A stretch of 64,000 nt of DNA, from the NCBI GenBank assembly GCA_041394885.1, contig JAWKHI010000012.1, positions 103,196 through 167,195 on the forward strand, read 5' to 3'. A program made the translations under genes and the position numbers. Origin of the DNA: DSOI01 sp041394885. GTDB lineage: Bacteria > Acidobacteriota > Terriglobia > Bryobacterales > Bryobacteraceae. The notes beneath the pieces were generated by a model. The model worked only from the letters and a program-made list of their open reading frames with translations, was not told where the DNA came from and ran no database searches. Below, in pieces: positions 18,466 to 27,676 of the stretch; the first letter of the stretch is position 1, and each line of letters starts with the position of its first letter.

Positions 18466-19218
18466 TCACCGCGCCGGTTTCGCGCAGCGAAAACCGAGGT
18501 TGGGCGTCTTCTGCGACGTCCGCACCCAGTTGCGGAAGAACACCGTCACTCGCGGGCCGCTATCGGACCAAGCCCCCCCGCGAATCACCTTGTAGACACC
18601 CGTCTCCGGACCTCGCGGATTCGACGCCGGGCTCGACTTATAATACTCGCGCTCGAACCAATCGCTGCACCACTCCGACACGCCACCGGCCATGTCGAAC
18701 AGGCCGAAGTCGTTGGCGGGAAACTGCGCCACCGGTCCCGGCCCGGCCGCCGTGGCGTAACGCGCCTGCTTGGCGTCGATCTTGTCGCCCCAGGGATAGT
18801 TCAGGCCTTCCTTGCCGCCGCGCGCGGCGCGTTCCCACTCGGCTTCGGTGGGGAGGCGCTTGCCGGCCCATTCGCAATAGGAATGAGCGTCTTCCCAGTC
18901 AACGTTGTACACCGGGAACGTTTCCTCGCCAGCCGGAACTTTTCCGTGCACCCAATGATAAGGCGCCGTGCGCGAGGTGGCTGCCAGGAATCTGGCGTAG
19001 GCCGCATTCGTTACTTCGGTCTTGTCGAGGTAGAACGCATCGATGGACACGCTGTGCACGGGGCGGTCGTCCAGCAGCACGATGGGCCGCATCTTGGTGC
19101 TGTCGTCGCGGGTATCCTTGTGCCGGCCCATGGCGAACTTGCCAGCGGGAATGAGGGCCATGCCGTCATCGGCCGCGGCGACCGTAAACGCCAAAAGCGC
19201 CAGGAGCAGGACAGGCAT
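18466..19218 (-). CDS. formylglycine-generating-enzyme-like (SUMF1/FGE-sulfatase) domain protein
   Basis: A 250-residue exported protein: signal peptide (MPVLLLALLAFTVAAADD) and one FGE-sulfatase domain (MALIPAGKFAMG, LDKTEVTNAAYARF, WAGKRLPTEAEWERAARGG, NDFGLFDMAGGVSEWCSDW, VIRGGAWSD, NLGFRCAKP). The two copper-binding cysteines of true FGE, expected in the segment between RGGAWSD and NLGFRCA, appear absent, so sulfatase activation is doubtful. The start at 19218 is set by the signal peptide and a TGATG overlap with the DUF1501 stop; the open frame extends upstream only through that gene. Last gene of the NHL-DUF1549-DUF1501 operon. Confidence 0.82.
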   Translation of the reverse strand: MPVLLLALLAFTVAAADDGMALIPAGKFAMGRHKDTRDDSTKMRPIVLLDDRPVHSVSIDAFYLDKTEVTNAAYARFLAATSRTAPYHWVHGKVPAGEETFPVYNVDWEDAHSYCEWAGKRLPTEAEWERAARGGKEGLNYPWGDKIDAKQARYATAAGPGPVAQFPANDFGLFDMAGGVSEWCSDWFEREYYKSSPASNPRGPETGVYKVIRGGAWSDSGPRVTVFFRNWVRTSQKTPNLGFRCAKPAR

Positions 19219-20618
19219 CAAACGAACAGGTCCGCGATTTCGTCGTCGATCAGGGTCTCGGTCGCACCCAGAATGTCGACGTAGCGATAGGCGCGCTTGG
19301 AAGGCGTATTGGTGATCTCGGTTCTCCAATCGATGCCGAGCGCGGAATAGATCGTCGCGTATACGTTCTCGGTTTTGGGCGGCATCTTCTTGTACTTCCA
19401 GCCCGTGTCGAGCGTCTTGATGCCGTCCTGGTCGGTGCCGCCGATGATACGGCCGCCCTTCACTCCTCCGCCGGCAAACAGCGACAGGTAGCACTGGTTG
19501 TAGTGGTGCCGGCCAGCGTTGCCGTTCAGCGCGCCCGGCGTACGGCCGAACTCGGTGGCCATGACGACGAGGGTTTCATCGAGCAGCGTCTTCGCCGGAT
19601 CGCGGGGCGAGGGCGTCGAGCCCAAATCCCGCAACAGATTCGCCATGGCGCGATCGAACTGGTTGCAACGGATGTAGTGGTTGCTCTTGCTCTCGTGATT
19701 GAAGATGTTTTTGTGGTGATCCCAGTCCGGGTGGCACACATGGATGTAGCGTGTGCCGGCGTCGGCCATGATCATGTTCCGCGCGAGCAGACACCCCAAT
19801 CCCACTTCGTCGTCGCCGTACCGTTTCTTGTCCTGGTCGGACATGCGGAACGCCGCTGGCCAGCGATTGTCGCCCAGAATGCGGAAGGCGGAATCCTGGT
19901 AGTCGCGGAAGGCCCCCATGGCGGCGCCGCGTCCGGCACGCGCCGGCGCCACGGCCCGATCCAGCTCCTTCAGCAGGCGGAATCGCTCGTCGAGAAGTTG
20001 CACGGCCTCGGCGTCCAGATCGCCGCCGGCGCTGCCGCCTCGAAAATTGATGTCTACCACCGAGTGCCTCGGCGGAAGAAATCCGGTAGAGAGCGCTCCG
20101 CAGCCGGAGGTGTCGAGATTGCAGCCGATGTAGGTGGGGAAGGTGTCGGTGTCGCGCCGCTTGGCCTCGAACTCGTGCGCGATTACGGAGCCCACCGACG
20201 GGATCTCGGGGGCTTGCGCGGGATTGAGAGGCCGACCGGCTTGCGTATAATACTGGCCCCGGAAGTGCACCACCTCATGGCTCCACATGGAACGGACGAT
20301 CGAGATGCGGTCCATCTCCTTCGACAGCTCCGGAAACAGGCGGTGCGACAGATACAGATCGTTACGAACCTGACGTACGTCGAGGTCCTTCGGGGTGCCT
20401 TCGGACTCCTTGAAGTCGAACGTGTCCAGGTGGCTGATGGCCCCCGCCAGCTCGATCAGAACCGCGTAGCGCGCCGTGCCGCGCGGATGGGACCGCCCGG
20501 CTGCGCGGAGGCGCGGAGTGAGAAGCGCCTGATCGGCGAAAGAGCCGAGCAGACCGTAGCCGCCGAGGCGAAGGACATCGCGCCGGGCGGGGAGAATGTC
20601 ACTGACGCGTTTCTGCAT
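19218..20618 (-). CDS. DUF1501 protein, Tat-type signal
   Basis: A 466-residue protein of the DUF1501 family, which has an alkaline-phosphatase/sulfatase-like fold. The N-terminus ARRDVLRLGGYGLLG carries a twin-arginine motif, so export folded to the periplasm is likely. Family segments include IELAGAISHLDTFDFK, RSMWSHEVVHFRG, CHPDWDHHKNI, VVMATEFGRTPGALNGNAGRHH and GGGVKGGRIIGGTD. DUF1501 genes regularly sit next to DUF1549/1553 genes, as here (10-base gap). Substrate and catalysis are unknown. Confidence 0.87.
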   Translation of the reverse strand: MQKRVSDILPARRDVLRLGGYGLLGSFADQALLTPRLRAAGRSHPRGTARYAVLIELAGAISHLDTFDFKESEGTPKDLDVRQVRNDLYLSHRLFPELSKEMDRISIVRSMWSHEVVHFRGQYYTQAGRPLNPAQAPEIPSVGSVIAHEFEAKRRDTDTFPTYIGCNLDTSGCGALSTGFLPPRHSVVDINFRGGSAGGDLDAEAVQLLDERFRLLKELDRAVAPARAGRGAAMGAFRDYQDSAFRILGDNRWPAAFRMSDQDKKRYGDDEVGLGCLLARNMIMADAGTRYIHVCHPDWDHHKNIFNHESKSNHYIRCNQFDRAMANLLRDLGSTPSPRDPAKTLLDETLVVMATEFGRTPGALNGNAGRHHYNQCYLSLFAGGGVKGGRIIGGTDQDGIKTLDTGWKYKKMPPKTENVYATIYSALGIDWRTEITNTPSKRAYRYVDILGATETLIDDEIADLFV

Positions 20619-20628
20619 GGTCTGGCCC

Positions 20629-22456
20629 TCAGTAATTGAACAAGAACTCGGGACTGTTGATCAGAGCCCACTGGAGATTTTCGGCTCCGCGTCTCCGGTC
20701 TTTGGCCACCGCCCGCAACGCTACCTCGGCCTCTGCCTGCGCCGGCCTGCGCGACAGCGTGGCGATATAGAGCTGGTTCACTAACTCACGGTCCGACGCT
20801 TTGCTTGCAAGCAGGGCCTGCACCCGGCTGTTGTCGAGCGCCAGTACACGGCTGGTGACCAACTTCGATTGCATCAGCACCATGGCCTGCAGGGACGAAG
20901 GCGCGGTCTTCTTCGGCATGTCGTCCCGGGTGGATTGGCCGAAGGTGCGCATGAAGGCTTGCACTTCGCCGGGCGCTTTCTTGGGCTCCGCCATCTGCTG
21001 CACCATGGGGACCTTGGCGTCGCCACTCGAGTAGTTTCCCGGGCGCGCCGTGGCCACCGCGATGGCGTCGTGCAATTCCGCTGCGCTCAGCAGGCGCACG
21101 TACTTGCGTGCGTAGTAGGGCGCGTAGGTTTCTTTCCACTCGCCGGGGAATCGAGACGAAAGCTGATACGCGCTCGATTTCATGATCCTCCGCGCCAGCG
21201 TCTTGAAGCTGTAGTTGGATTTTTGGAAGTCCACCGCCAGAGCGTCGAGCAGCGCGGGATTGGAGGGCTGGATGGTCCAGGGCGCCGGGGGCGGGTTTTT
21301 CGGATCGTACCGGTTCAGGTCGAAATCATCCACCGGCTCCACGATGCCGAAGCCCATCAACTCCGCCCAGATGCGGTTGGTGAACGCGCGCGAATTGAAT
21401 GTGTGACGTCATGATGCGGGCCAGCTCGTCGCGCTCGTTGCGGCCGGCCACGGGCTCTTCGCCGGAAAGAATAAAGCGCGGGGAGCCGGATCCGCCGCTG
21501 CGCGCCACGCGTACGATGCTCGGCGCTTTGGTGTCGTAGCCCGGCGCCAGGTCGTCGACGGTGTATTCGGTGTTTGCCTGGTAGCCGTTCTCCCAATTCA
21601 TGATCTGGCGTGTCTTGCCGAAAAAGCCCGCTTGACGGAAGAAGTCCTCCCGCTTTTTCTGCACCAGAAACAGATTCACCTTCTCCAGGTGCCGGGCGCC
21701 ATCGTGGCAGGAAATGCAGGCCAGGTTGAGCCCGAGGAACACTTTCGAGTAGGTGACGGTGAACTCGTCGACGGTGTCGGGAATATTCACCAGGTCGAGC
21801 GCGCCTTCCTCCTCGGGGTCATCCTTCGCCTTCACGAAGTCACGCGCGAAGTACAAACCGCCCGGCACGGAAAAGCTGCTCTTACCGCCTCCGGTAAGGA
21901 GTTCGGTCACCACTTCGTTATAGGGGCGATCCAGCCTTAGCCATTCCTTCACCCAGAAATGGAACAGGTTGAGCCCGTGACCCATGCGTTGTCCGGCCCG
22001 GAACAAATCCTCGAAATAATAGCTCCATTTGTCGATGAAGCCGGGGCTGTCGATAAGTCTGTCGATCAGTTGCTCGCGCTTGGCTGGATCCTTGCTCGCG
22101 AGAAAGTCCTCGAGTTCGGCCGGAGCGGGGATGCGGCCAGTGGCGTCGAGCCAGGCGCGGCGGGCAAACTCTTCATCGGATGCCAGCGGGGCATGCGGAA
22201 CGCCGTCTGCTTCCATGCGGCCGAATACGTGCTCGTCGATGTAGTTGCGCGGTGCGATCTTGCCCGAAACTTCCGCCGTTGTTCCTGGAGCTGCTTCGGC
22301 GGTCACCCGCGCCACCGCTTTCGATCGCGATTGCTGCGGCTGCAGGATCGGGCGGTGCGCCGCGTCAATCTCATCCTGCCGGTGGGTCTGGGCGATGACG
22401 AAAGTGCTCGAGACAACCAGTCCGGCGCCGAGTAGCAAAGCTGGGACACGTTTCAT
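20629..22456 (-). pseudogene. DUF1549/DUF1553 protein, split by a frameshift
   Basis: Two overlapping frames form one gene. The upstream part (from 22456) has a signal peptide, a DUF1549 domain and a CISCH heme-type motif, and runs correctly to LARIMTSHIQFAR. The downstream part, in another frame, begins with AFTNRIWAELMGFGIVEPVDD, the start of DUF1553, and continues to 20629. Joining them restores a normal family member of about 605 residues. The break coincides with a (CG)4 run at 21385-21392; adding one CG unit repairs it. It could be a recent mutation or a sequencing error. All flanking spacings are operon-like (10 and 15 bases), which favours a formerly or still functional gene. Confidence 0.8.
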
Positions 22457-22471
22457 TGGTTCTGCCTTATT

Positions 22472-23287
22472 CTATCGTCGTTGAAAGATCTGAACACGCT
22501 TGCCGTTCACCTCCGCGATGTAGAGACGGCCGCGGGAATCCTCGGCCATCAAGTGAGGCAGTTGTAGCGTCTGGGCGTCGCCCCATTGCGACGACATCGC
22601 GCCGCTGGCGAGCGAAAGATGACTGATCGTGTTGGCGTCGCCGTCCGATACCAGCAATTCCTTCCCGATGACGATCAGGCCGAATGGATTCCCGAACCCC
22701 GCCCATGCCGCCACGAACCGGCCATCGGGAGCGAAGACCTGCACGCGCCGATTGTTCCGGTCCGCCACGTAGACGCGATCCTGATTGTCGATGGCGAGCG
22801 CATGCGCGGTGGCGAACTCTCCTTCTGCCTTCCCCTTCTTGCCCCAGGCGGTCACGAATTCACCCGCGGCGTTCAGTTTGACGATGCGCCCATTGCCGGA
22901 GTCCGCGACGAAGATGGATCCGTCGGAGCCGAACACCAGATCATCCGGCGACCGGAACTTCGGCTCGGCCGGCCCCTCGCCCAACGTGCGCAACAGTTTC
23001 CCATCGGGAGAGAATTGCCGCAGCAAGTGATTGCCGTTGTCGGTGGTCCAGATGTTGCCTTGCCGGTCAATGCGGAGCCCGTGTGCCACCTTGAACAACC
23101 CCTCGCCCCAGGCTCGAAGCAGTTTCCCTTTTTTATCGAGCGCGAGTAGCGGCTTCGCACCCCGATGAAGGACGTAGATGCGATCCTTGGAATCGACGGC
23201 GACTGCCGACATCGCTCCGATTTCAACGCCGGGAGGCAGGGTAAGGAACCCGGTAGAGACAAGTGCAGCGGCCAGTGGGAGAAGCAT
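22472..23287 (-). CDS. exported NHL-repeat beta-propeller protein
   Basis: A 271-residue protein with a short hydrophobic leader and NHL-type repeats, recognisable as recurring DSKDRIYVL, DRQGNIWTTDNGNH, GSDGSIFVADSGNGRI, DNQDRVYVADRNNRRVQVF and DSRGRLYIAEVNGKRVQIF blocks. It should form a single propeller, probably outside the cytoplasm, used for binding. It heads the minus operon; the DUF1549 gene starts 15 bases later. The divergent MscS gene lies beyond a ~250-base spacer. Confidence 0.82.
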   Translation of the reverse strand: MLLPLAAALVSTGFLTLPPGVEIGAMSAVAVDSKDRIYVLHRGAKPLLALDKKGKLLRAWGEGLFKVAHGLRIDRQGNIWTTDNGNHLLRQFSPDGKLLRTLGEGPAEPKFRSPDDLVFGSDGSIFVADSGNGRIVKLNAAGEFVTAWGKKGKAEGEFATAHALAIDNQDRVYVADRNNRRVQVFAPDGRFVAAWAGFGNPFGLIVIGKELLVSDGDANTISHLSLASGAMSSQWGDAQTLQLPHLMAEDSRGRLYIAEVNGKRVQIFQRR

Positions 23288-23372
23288 GTACTGAAATATT
23301 TTGTATCACATATCGCCGTTCCGTGTCACCACTATTTGCCCTTGCCATGATGGATGGCGAGAAAAAAAAATA

Positions 23373-23402
23373 GTGACGAGAGTATTACTCATGGGTCATA
23401 AT
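23373..23402 (+). promoter_or_regulatory. possible promoter of the MscS-like gene
   Basis: CATAAT at 23397-23402 (5/6 to the -10 box) is preceded after 18 bases by GTGACG at 23373-23378 (4/6 to TTGACA). The -35 overlaps the right arm of the upstream inverted repeat, so a bound regulator could block it. Weak prediction. Confidence 0.3.
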
Positions 23403-23453
23403 AGGGATACAAGAAGGTTTGCGGCTATCAAGCCCTTACCTCATCTCGGCACT

Positions 23454-23490
23454 GCGCCGGTCTGACATCTCTCCTCCGGCAGACCGGCGC
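23454..23490 (+). promoter_or_regulatory. leader hairpin before the MscS-like gene
   Basis: GCGCCGGTCTG (23454-23464) and CAGACCGGCGC (23480-23490) are perfect 11-bp arms around a 15-base loop. It ends 44 bases before the ATG. No T run follows, so it is not a simple terminator; it may affect leader stability or serve as a protein site. Confidence 0.6.
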
Positions 23491-23534
23491 TCCGAGTTCT
23501 CTCCCCGGCCCTGCAACGACAATAATAAGTGCAC

Positions 23535-25088
23535 ATGTTTCGGATTCTGCTGACTGCGGTTTCGCTCGCGCTGATCCTACCGGCGCAGACACCGTCCCCT
23601 ACGCCCGACCCTCTGGGCAGGAATTCGCCGCGCGCCACTGTCATCGGCTTTCTCCAGGCCGCCCAAAGGGACCGGCTTCGTGTGGCAGCCGAATATCTCG
23701 AAATGACCGAGGCGGATCGCAACGCGCGTGGCGCCCGGATGGCGCAGCAACTCCGCGCTGTGTTCGACAACGCCTATCGCGGATCCCTCGACACGATCAG
23801 CATTCGCCCGGAAGGGGCGCTCGACGATGGTCTGCCGGCCGACCGCGAGGAGATCGTCCTGGATGCACACGGCGCCACGGCATCGGTGCTCGGGCTGGTG
23901 CGCACCCCCGGCGGAGCCTGGCTCATTTCGAGCGAAACGGTGGCCCGCATTCCGGACCTCTACAGTCACATCGCCTACCCCGCCGTCGAAGAGCATTTGC
24001 CCGAGGTCCTGGTCCGGCAGAGTTTCCTATCGATGCCGCTGTGGCAATGGCTGACCGCGTTGCTCTTCATACCGGTGGCCCTGGGCGCGGGGTGGATTTC
24101 GGCGCGGCTCCTCATGGGTCCGCTGCGGGCGGTGTTGCGGCGGATACGCGGCGGTTCGAGCGGGGAAACGAACTTGTGGTGGCGCAACTCGGTGGGGGCT
24201 CCAATGGCGGCGATTTTCGCGATGCTGGCCCATCTGCTGTTCGTCAACACCTTGGGCGTTCCGCTACTCTATCGCTACTACTACCTCCGCATCGTGATCG
24301 TTTCGCTGTTGGTGGCTGTGGGCTGGCTCCTGTGGCGGCTGGTGGATCACGGTTTCCGGCGTGGCGTGGAGAATGCGCGCGCGGCGGGGCGGGGAAGCGC
24401 CGCATCCTTGCTTCTACTGGGGCGCAGGATCCTGAAGGCGCTCCTGCTGTTGGTGATCGGCATTGCCATCCTCGCCGCACTCGGATTTCAAACCAGCGGC
24501 ATCCTGACCGGACTCGGTATCGGCGGTATCGCGATCGCGCTGGCCGCCCAGAAGACGATTGAAAACCTGTTCGGCGGCGTGTCGCTGGTGACCGATGAGG
24601 TGTTTCGTGTCGGCGACGTCTGCAAGCTCGGAGACCGTGTGGGCACCATCGAAGACATCGGCTTGCGGTCCACACGGCTGCGGACCAAGGAGCGTTCCGA
24701 ACTTTCAATACCCAACGGCGCTCTTGCGGCGATGAACATTGAGAATCTGACGCACCGCGACAAGATCCTCATGGAAAAATCGATATGGCTGCGTGTGGAG
24801 TCCACGCCGGCGCAGTTGCGACTGGTTCTCGAACGGTCCCGCGCTCTGATAGAAGCGCATCCGAAGCTCGCGCATCCTGACTCGAGAATCCGCCTCGCGT
24901 CGATTGAAGAGACCGGGCACAAGCTCGAGATCTTCGCGTTCGTCGAGACGAAGGACTTCGTGGAGTATCTCGGTGTGCAGGAAGAGATCCTTCTGCGTGT
25001 GTCGGAGTACGTGCTGGAGGCTGGGACGAATCTGGCCTCTCGTCATTCCGGCAACAGGAGTTCCGCGCCGATCCCAGATCTGGATTAG
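23535..25088 (+). CDS. MscS-family mechanosensitive channel with periplasmic N-terminal domain
   Basis: A 517-residue membrane protein. After a signal peptide (ILLTAVSLALILPAQ) comes a ~150-residue extracytoplasmic domain, then several helices from ~165, and the MscS pore helix GIGGIAIALAAQKTIENLFGG at about 340. A beta domain (VGDVCKLGDRVGTIEDIGLRST) and the C-terminal cytoplasmic cage follow. It should gate on membrane tension and protect against osmotic downshock, though long members can have other ligands. ATG 23535 is preferred over GTG 23529 because it starts directly at the signal sequence; neither has a good ribosome site. Confidence 0.88.
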   Translation: MFRILLTAVSLALILPAQTPSPTPDPLGRNSPRATVIGFLQAAQRDRLRVAAEYLEMTEADRNARGARMAQQLRAVFDNAYRGSLDTISIRPEGALDDGLPADREEIVLDAHGATASVLGLVRTPGGAWLISSETVARIPDLYSHIAYPAVEEHLPEVLVRQSFLSMPLWQWLTALLFIPVALGAGWISARLLMGPLRAVLRRIRGGSSGETNLWWRNSVGAPMAAIFAMLAHLLFVNTLGVPLLYRYYYLRIVIVSLLVAVGWLLWRLVDHGFRRGVENARAAGRGSAASLLLLGRRILKALLLLVIGIAILAALGFQTSGILTGLGIGGIAIALAAQKTIENLFGGVSLVTDEVFRVGDVCKLGDRVGTIEDIGLRSTRLRTKERSELSIPNGALAAMNIENLTHRDKILMEKSIWLRVESTPAQLRLVLERSRALIEAHPKLAHPDSRIRLASIEETGHKLEIFAFVETKDFVEYLGVQEEILLRVSEYVLEAGTNLASRHSGNRSSAPIPDLD

Positions 25089-25176
25089 GAGAGGACCCGG
25101 AATAGGAGAGGGTTCGGACGGCGGCGTTAGGCGAGTTGGCTGGCGGTGGCGCGCCCCATCGGGCGATAATTGACAG

Positions 25177-27666
25177 ATGGGCCGAACCATGATGTTGCTT
25201 GCCGTCTGCCTGGTATGGGCTTTGCCTGCGATCGGGCAAGATCTGGCTGGCTTAGCCGTCAAGGTGCTTCAGAAAAATTGCGTCGCCTGCCACGGCGCGG
25301 GGCTGAAAGCCTCTAAGCTGGACCTGAGTACGCGAGAAGCGATCCTCACCGGCGGGGAACGCGGCGCTGCGATGGTCCCGAACTATCCCGAAAAGAGCCG
25401 GCTGTACCAGTTGGCCCTGCACGCGCAGAATCCGTCGATGCCGCCTGGGAAAAAGCTGGCCGCCGATGACCTGGACGTTCTGAAGCGCTGGATCCTGGCC
25501 GGCGCGCCATGGCCGGCGGCGGTTGTTTCTCGAGGTGAGGCTGACGCCAAGGCGGCGATGCGCGCGATGGAGGAGCGTCCGATCACTCCCGAAGAGCGTG
25601 CCTTCTGGGCTTTCCGCCAACCGGTTCGCCCTGCGATTCCTTCGACCGGTGACGCCAATCCGGTCGACGCGTTCCTAAAAAAAACGTGGCTTGAAAAAAA
25701 GCTGACCCCCGCGCCGGAGGCCGATCGCCGGACTCTGGTTCGCCGCGCTTACCTGGACTTGCTCGGCCTGCCGCCAACGCCGGCCGAAGTGGATGCATTC
25801 CTCGGCGACAGGTCTCCGGAGGCGTGGGAGAAACTCGTCGACAAACTACTTGCCTCCCCGCACTACGGCGAGCGGTGGGGCCGCTTCTGGCTGGACCTGG
25901 TGCGATATTCCGATTCCGGCGGCTACGAGTACGATCGCGAACGGCACAACGGCTGGCGCTATCGCGATTGGGTTGTGGACGCGTTCAACAAGGACAAGCC
26001 GTACGACGCCTTCATCCGTGAACAGATCGCCGGCGACGAGTATCCGGCCGAGGGCGAAGCCCGCGCCTCTGCCATGGTCGCCACCGGTTTCCTGAGGCTC
26101 GGTCCTGAGAACAACTTGAAGACAGAGATGACCAGGCAGGACGAACTCGACGACATCGTTGCCACCACCTCGCTCGCGTTTTTGGGTATGACCGTTGGCT
26201 GTGCGCGCTGCCACAACCACAAGTTCGATCCCATCCCGCAGAAGGATTACTACCGGATTCAATCGGTGTTCTTTTCCACCAAGCCGCAGGAGTACCCGCT
26301 GGTTGGTCCGGAAGTGGTGGAACGTCACAAGGCGGAAAACGCCCGCATCGACGGCCTGCAGAAGCCGCACAAGGCGATCCGCGCTGAAATCGAGAAGCCG
26401 CACCGGGCCGCGATTTTCGAAGAGAAGGTTTCCAAACTCGCTCCTTGGATGCAGGAGGCATGGCGTACTCCGGAAAGCAAACGTACCGACGGGCAGCGCC
26501 TCAATGCGCGTCAGATCGAGAAGACGCTGCAGGTGAAAGACGAAGAGATCGTGGAGCGGATGAGCGCCGCCGAGCGGGATCGCTACAACGAAGCCGCCAA
26601 GGCGATCGCGGAGCTAGACTCACAGCGTCCGAAGCCGTTCCCGTCGGCGATGGCGATTGCCGAGCAGGGCCGCGATCCTCTGCCATCCTATTTTCTGCAT
26701 CGGGGCAGTCCCGATAACAAAGGTTCGCAGATGGAGCCGGGCGCGTTCACCGTGGCAAGCTGGGGCGAATTTGAGTCGATCCCGCCGCCGGAAGGTGCGT
26801 CCACCAGCTACCGGCGGCGCAGCTTTGCCGAATGGGTCGCCTCACCGCGGAATCCGCTCACCGCGCGCGTGATGGCGAATCGAATCTGGCAGCGTCACTT
26901 TGGCCGTGGCATCGTGGGAACGGCCAACAACTTTGGCAAGAAGGGTGACCCGCCCACGCATCCGGAACTGCTCGACTGGCTGGCGACCGAGTTTGTCCGC
27001 ACCGGCTGGTCCGTCAAGGCGATGGACAAGTTGATGTTGATGTCGAAGGCATACCGGATGGCGAGCGACGACGTAGAGTCCAGCCGCGAAATCGACGGGA
27101 CCAATCGCTACCTCTGGCGCATGCCCCGGCAGCGGTTGGACATTGAGACGATTCGCGACGCCATGCTGGCAGCGGCGGGAACGCTGGATCCAAAGCTGGG
27201 TGGTCCGGCGATGTATCCCTATATCGATCCGGCGTTGTTCCAAGGAAGTTCGAAGCGTACGTGGACCGGCCAAGCCGACGATGACCCGTCCACATGGCGG
27301 CGGAGCCTCTATGTCTTCAACAAGCGCAGCATTCGCTATCCCCTTTTCGAATCCTTCGATCAGCCCGACATGATCACCTCATGCGCCCGCCGGAACACTT
27401 CGGTGACGGCGCCGCAGGCCTTGTTGATGATGAACAATGCCTCGATCCGGCTGCAGGCCCAGCAGTTCGCCCAGCGGCTGCGGAGGGAGGCGGCGCAAGG
27501 CGATGCGCGCGATCAGGTGAAACTTGCCTTTTCACTGGCGTTGGCCCGCATGCCGAGCGGCGAAGAACTAACCAGTTCGGTCGACTTCGTCCAATCGAGC
27601 AAGACGGGACTGGCTGACTTCTGTCAGGCGCTGTTCAACCTGAACGAATTCGTCTACACACCGTGA
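25177..27666 (+). CDS. cytochrome c-domain, DUF1549 and DUF1553 protein (PSCyt1-PSCyt2-PSD1 architecture)
   Basis: An 829-residue exported protein. The signal peptide is followed by a planctomycete-type cytochrome domain with heme motif CVACH (Cys35-His39), then DUF1549 (~150-360) with a second CxxCH-like motif, GCARCHNHKFDP, and DUF1553 (~545-810) beginning TARVMANRIWQRHFGRGIVG. This is the intact counterpart of the frameshifted gene at 20.6-22.5 kb but with an added cytochrome module. With the DUF1501 partner it is thought to act in extracytoplasmic carbohydrate or sulfated-polymer turnover with electron transfer; the reaction is unproven. Confidence 0.88.
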   Translation: MGRTMMLLAVCLVWALPAIGQDLAGLAVKVLQKNCVACHGAGLKASKLDLSTREAILTGGERGAAMVPNYPEKSRLYQLALHAQNPSMPPGKKLAADDLDVLKRWILAGAPWPAAVVSRGEADAKAAMRAMEERPITPEERAFWAFRQPVRPAIPSTGDANPVDAFLKKTWLEKKLTPAPEADRRTLVRRAYLDLLGLPPTPAEVDAFLGDRSPEAWEKLVDKLLASPHYGERWGRFWLDLVRYSDSGGYEYDRERHNGWRYRDWVVDAFNKDKPYDAFIREQIAGDEYPAEGEARASAMVATGFLRLGPENNLKTEMTRQDELDDIVATTSLAFLGMTVGCARCHNHKFDPIPQKDYYRIQSVFFSTKPQEYPLVGPEVVERHKAENARIDGLQKPHKAIRAEIEKPHRAAIFEEKVSKLAPWMQEAWRTPESKRTDGQRLNARQIEKTLQVKDEEIVERMSAAERDRYNEAAKAIAELDSQRPKPFPSAMAIAEQGRDPLPSYFLHRGSPDNKGSQMEPGAFTVASWGEFESIPPPEGASTSYRRRSFAEWVASPRNPLTARVMANRIWQRHFGRGIVGTANNFGKKGDPPTHPELLDWLATEFVRTGWSVKAMDKLMLMSKAYRMASDDVESSREIDGTNRYLWRMPRQRLDIETIRDAMLAAAGTLDPKLGGPAMYPYIDPALFQGSSKRTWTGQADDDPSTWRRSLYVFNKRSIRYPLFESFDQPDMITSCARRNTSVTAPQALLMMNNASIRLQAQQFAQRLRREAAQGDARDQVKLAFSLALARMPSGEELTSSVDFVQSSKTGLADFCQALFNLNEFVYTP

Positions 27667-27676
27667 GGAGATGACG

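Larger units (their letters stand above)
23288..23534. other. divergent intergenic region with nested inverted repeats
   Basis: This spacer separates the minus NHL operon from the plus MscS gene and must hold both promoters. CACTATTT (23330-23337) pairs with AAATAGTG (23368-23375), and inside it GCCAT (23344-23348) pairs with ATGGC (23354-23358), giving a long interrupted hairpin or nested operator. The stretch is locally AT-rich, including a nine-A run. On minus, TACAAAAT near 23300 could be a -10. No coding potential is evident. Confidence 0.5.

Noticed and set aside
19219..19494. N-terminal extension of the FGE-like protein
   Set aside because: It lies wholly inside the DUF1501 gene and is Arg-rich; the signal peptide at 19218 and the TGATG overlap mark the true start.
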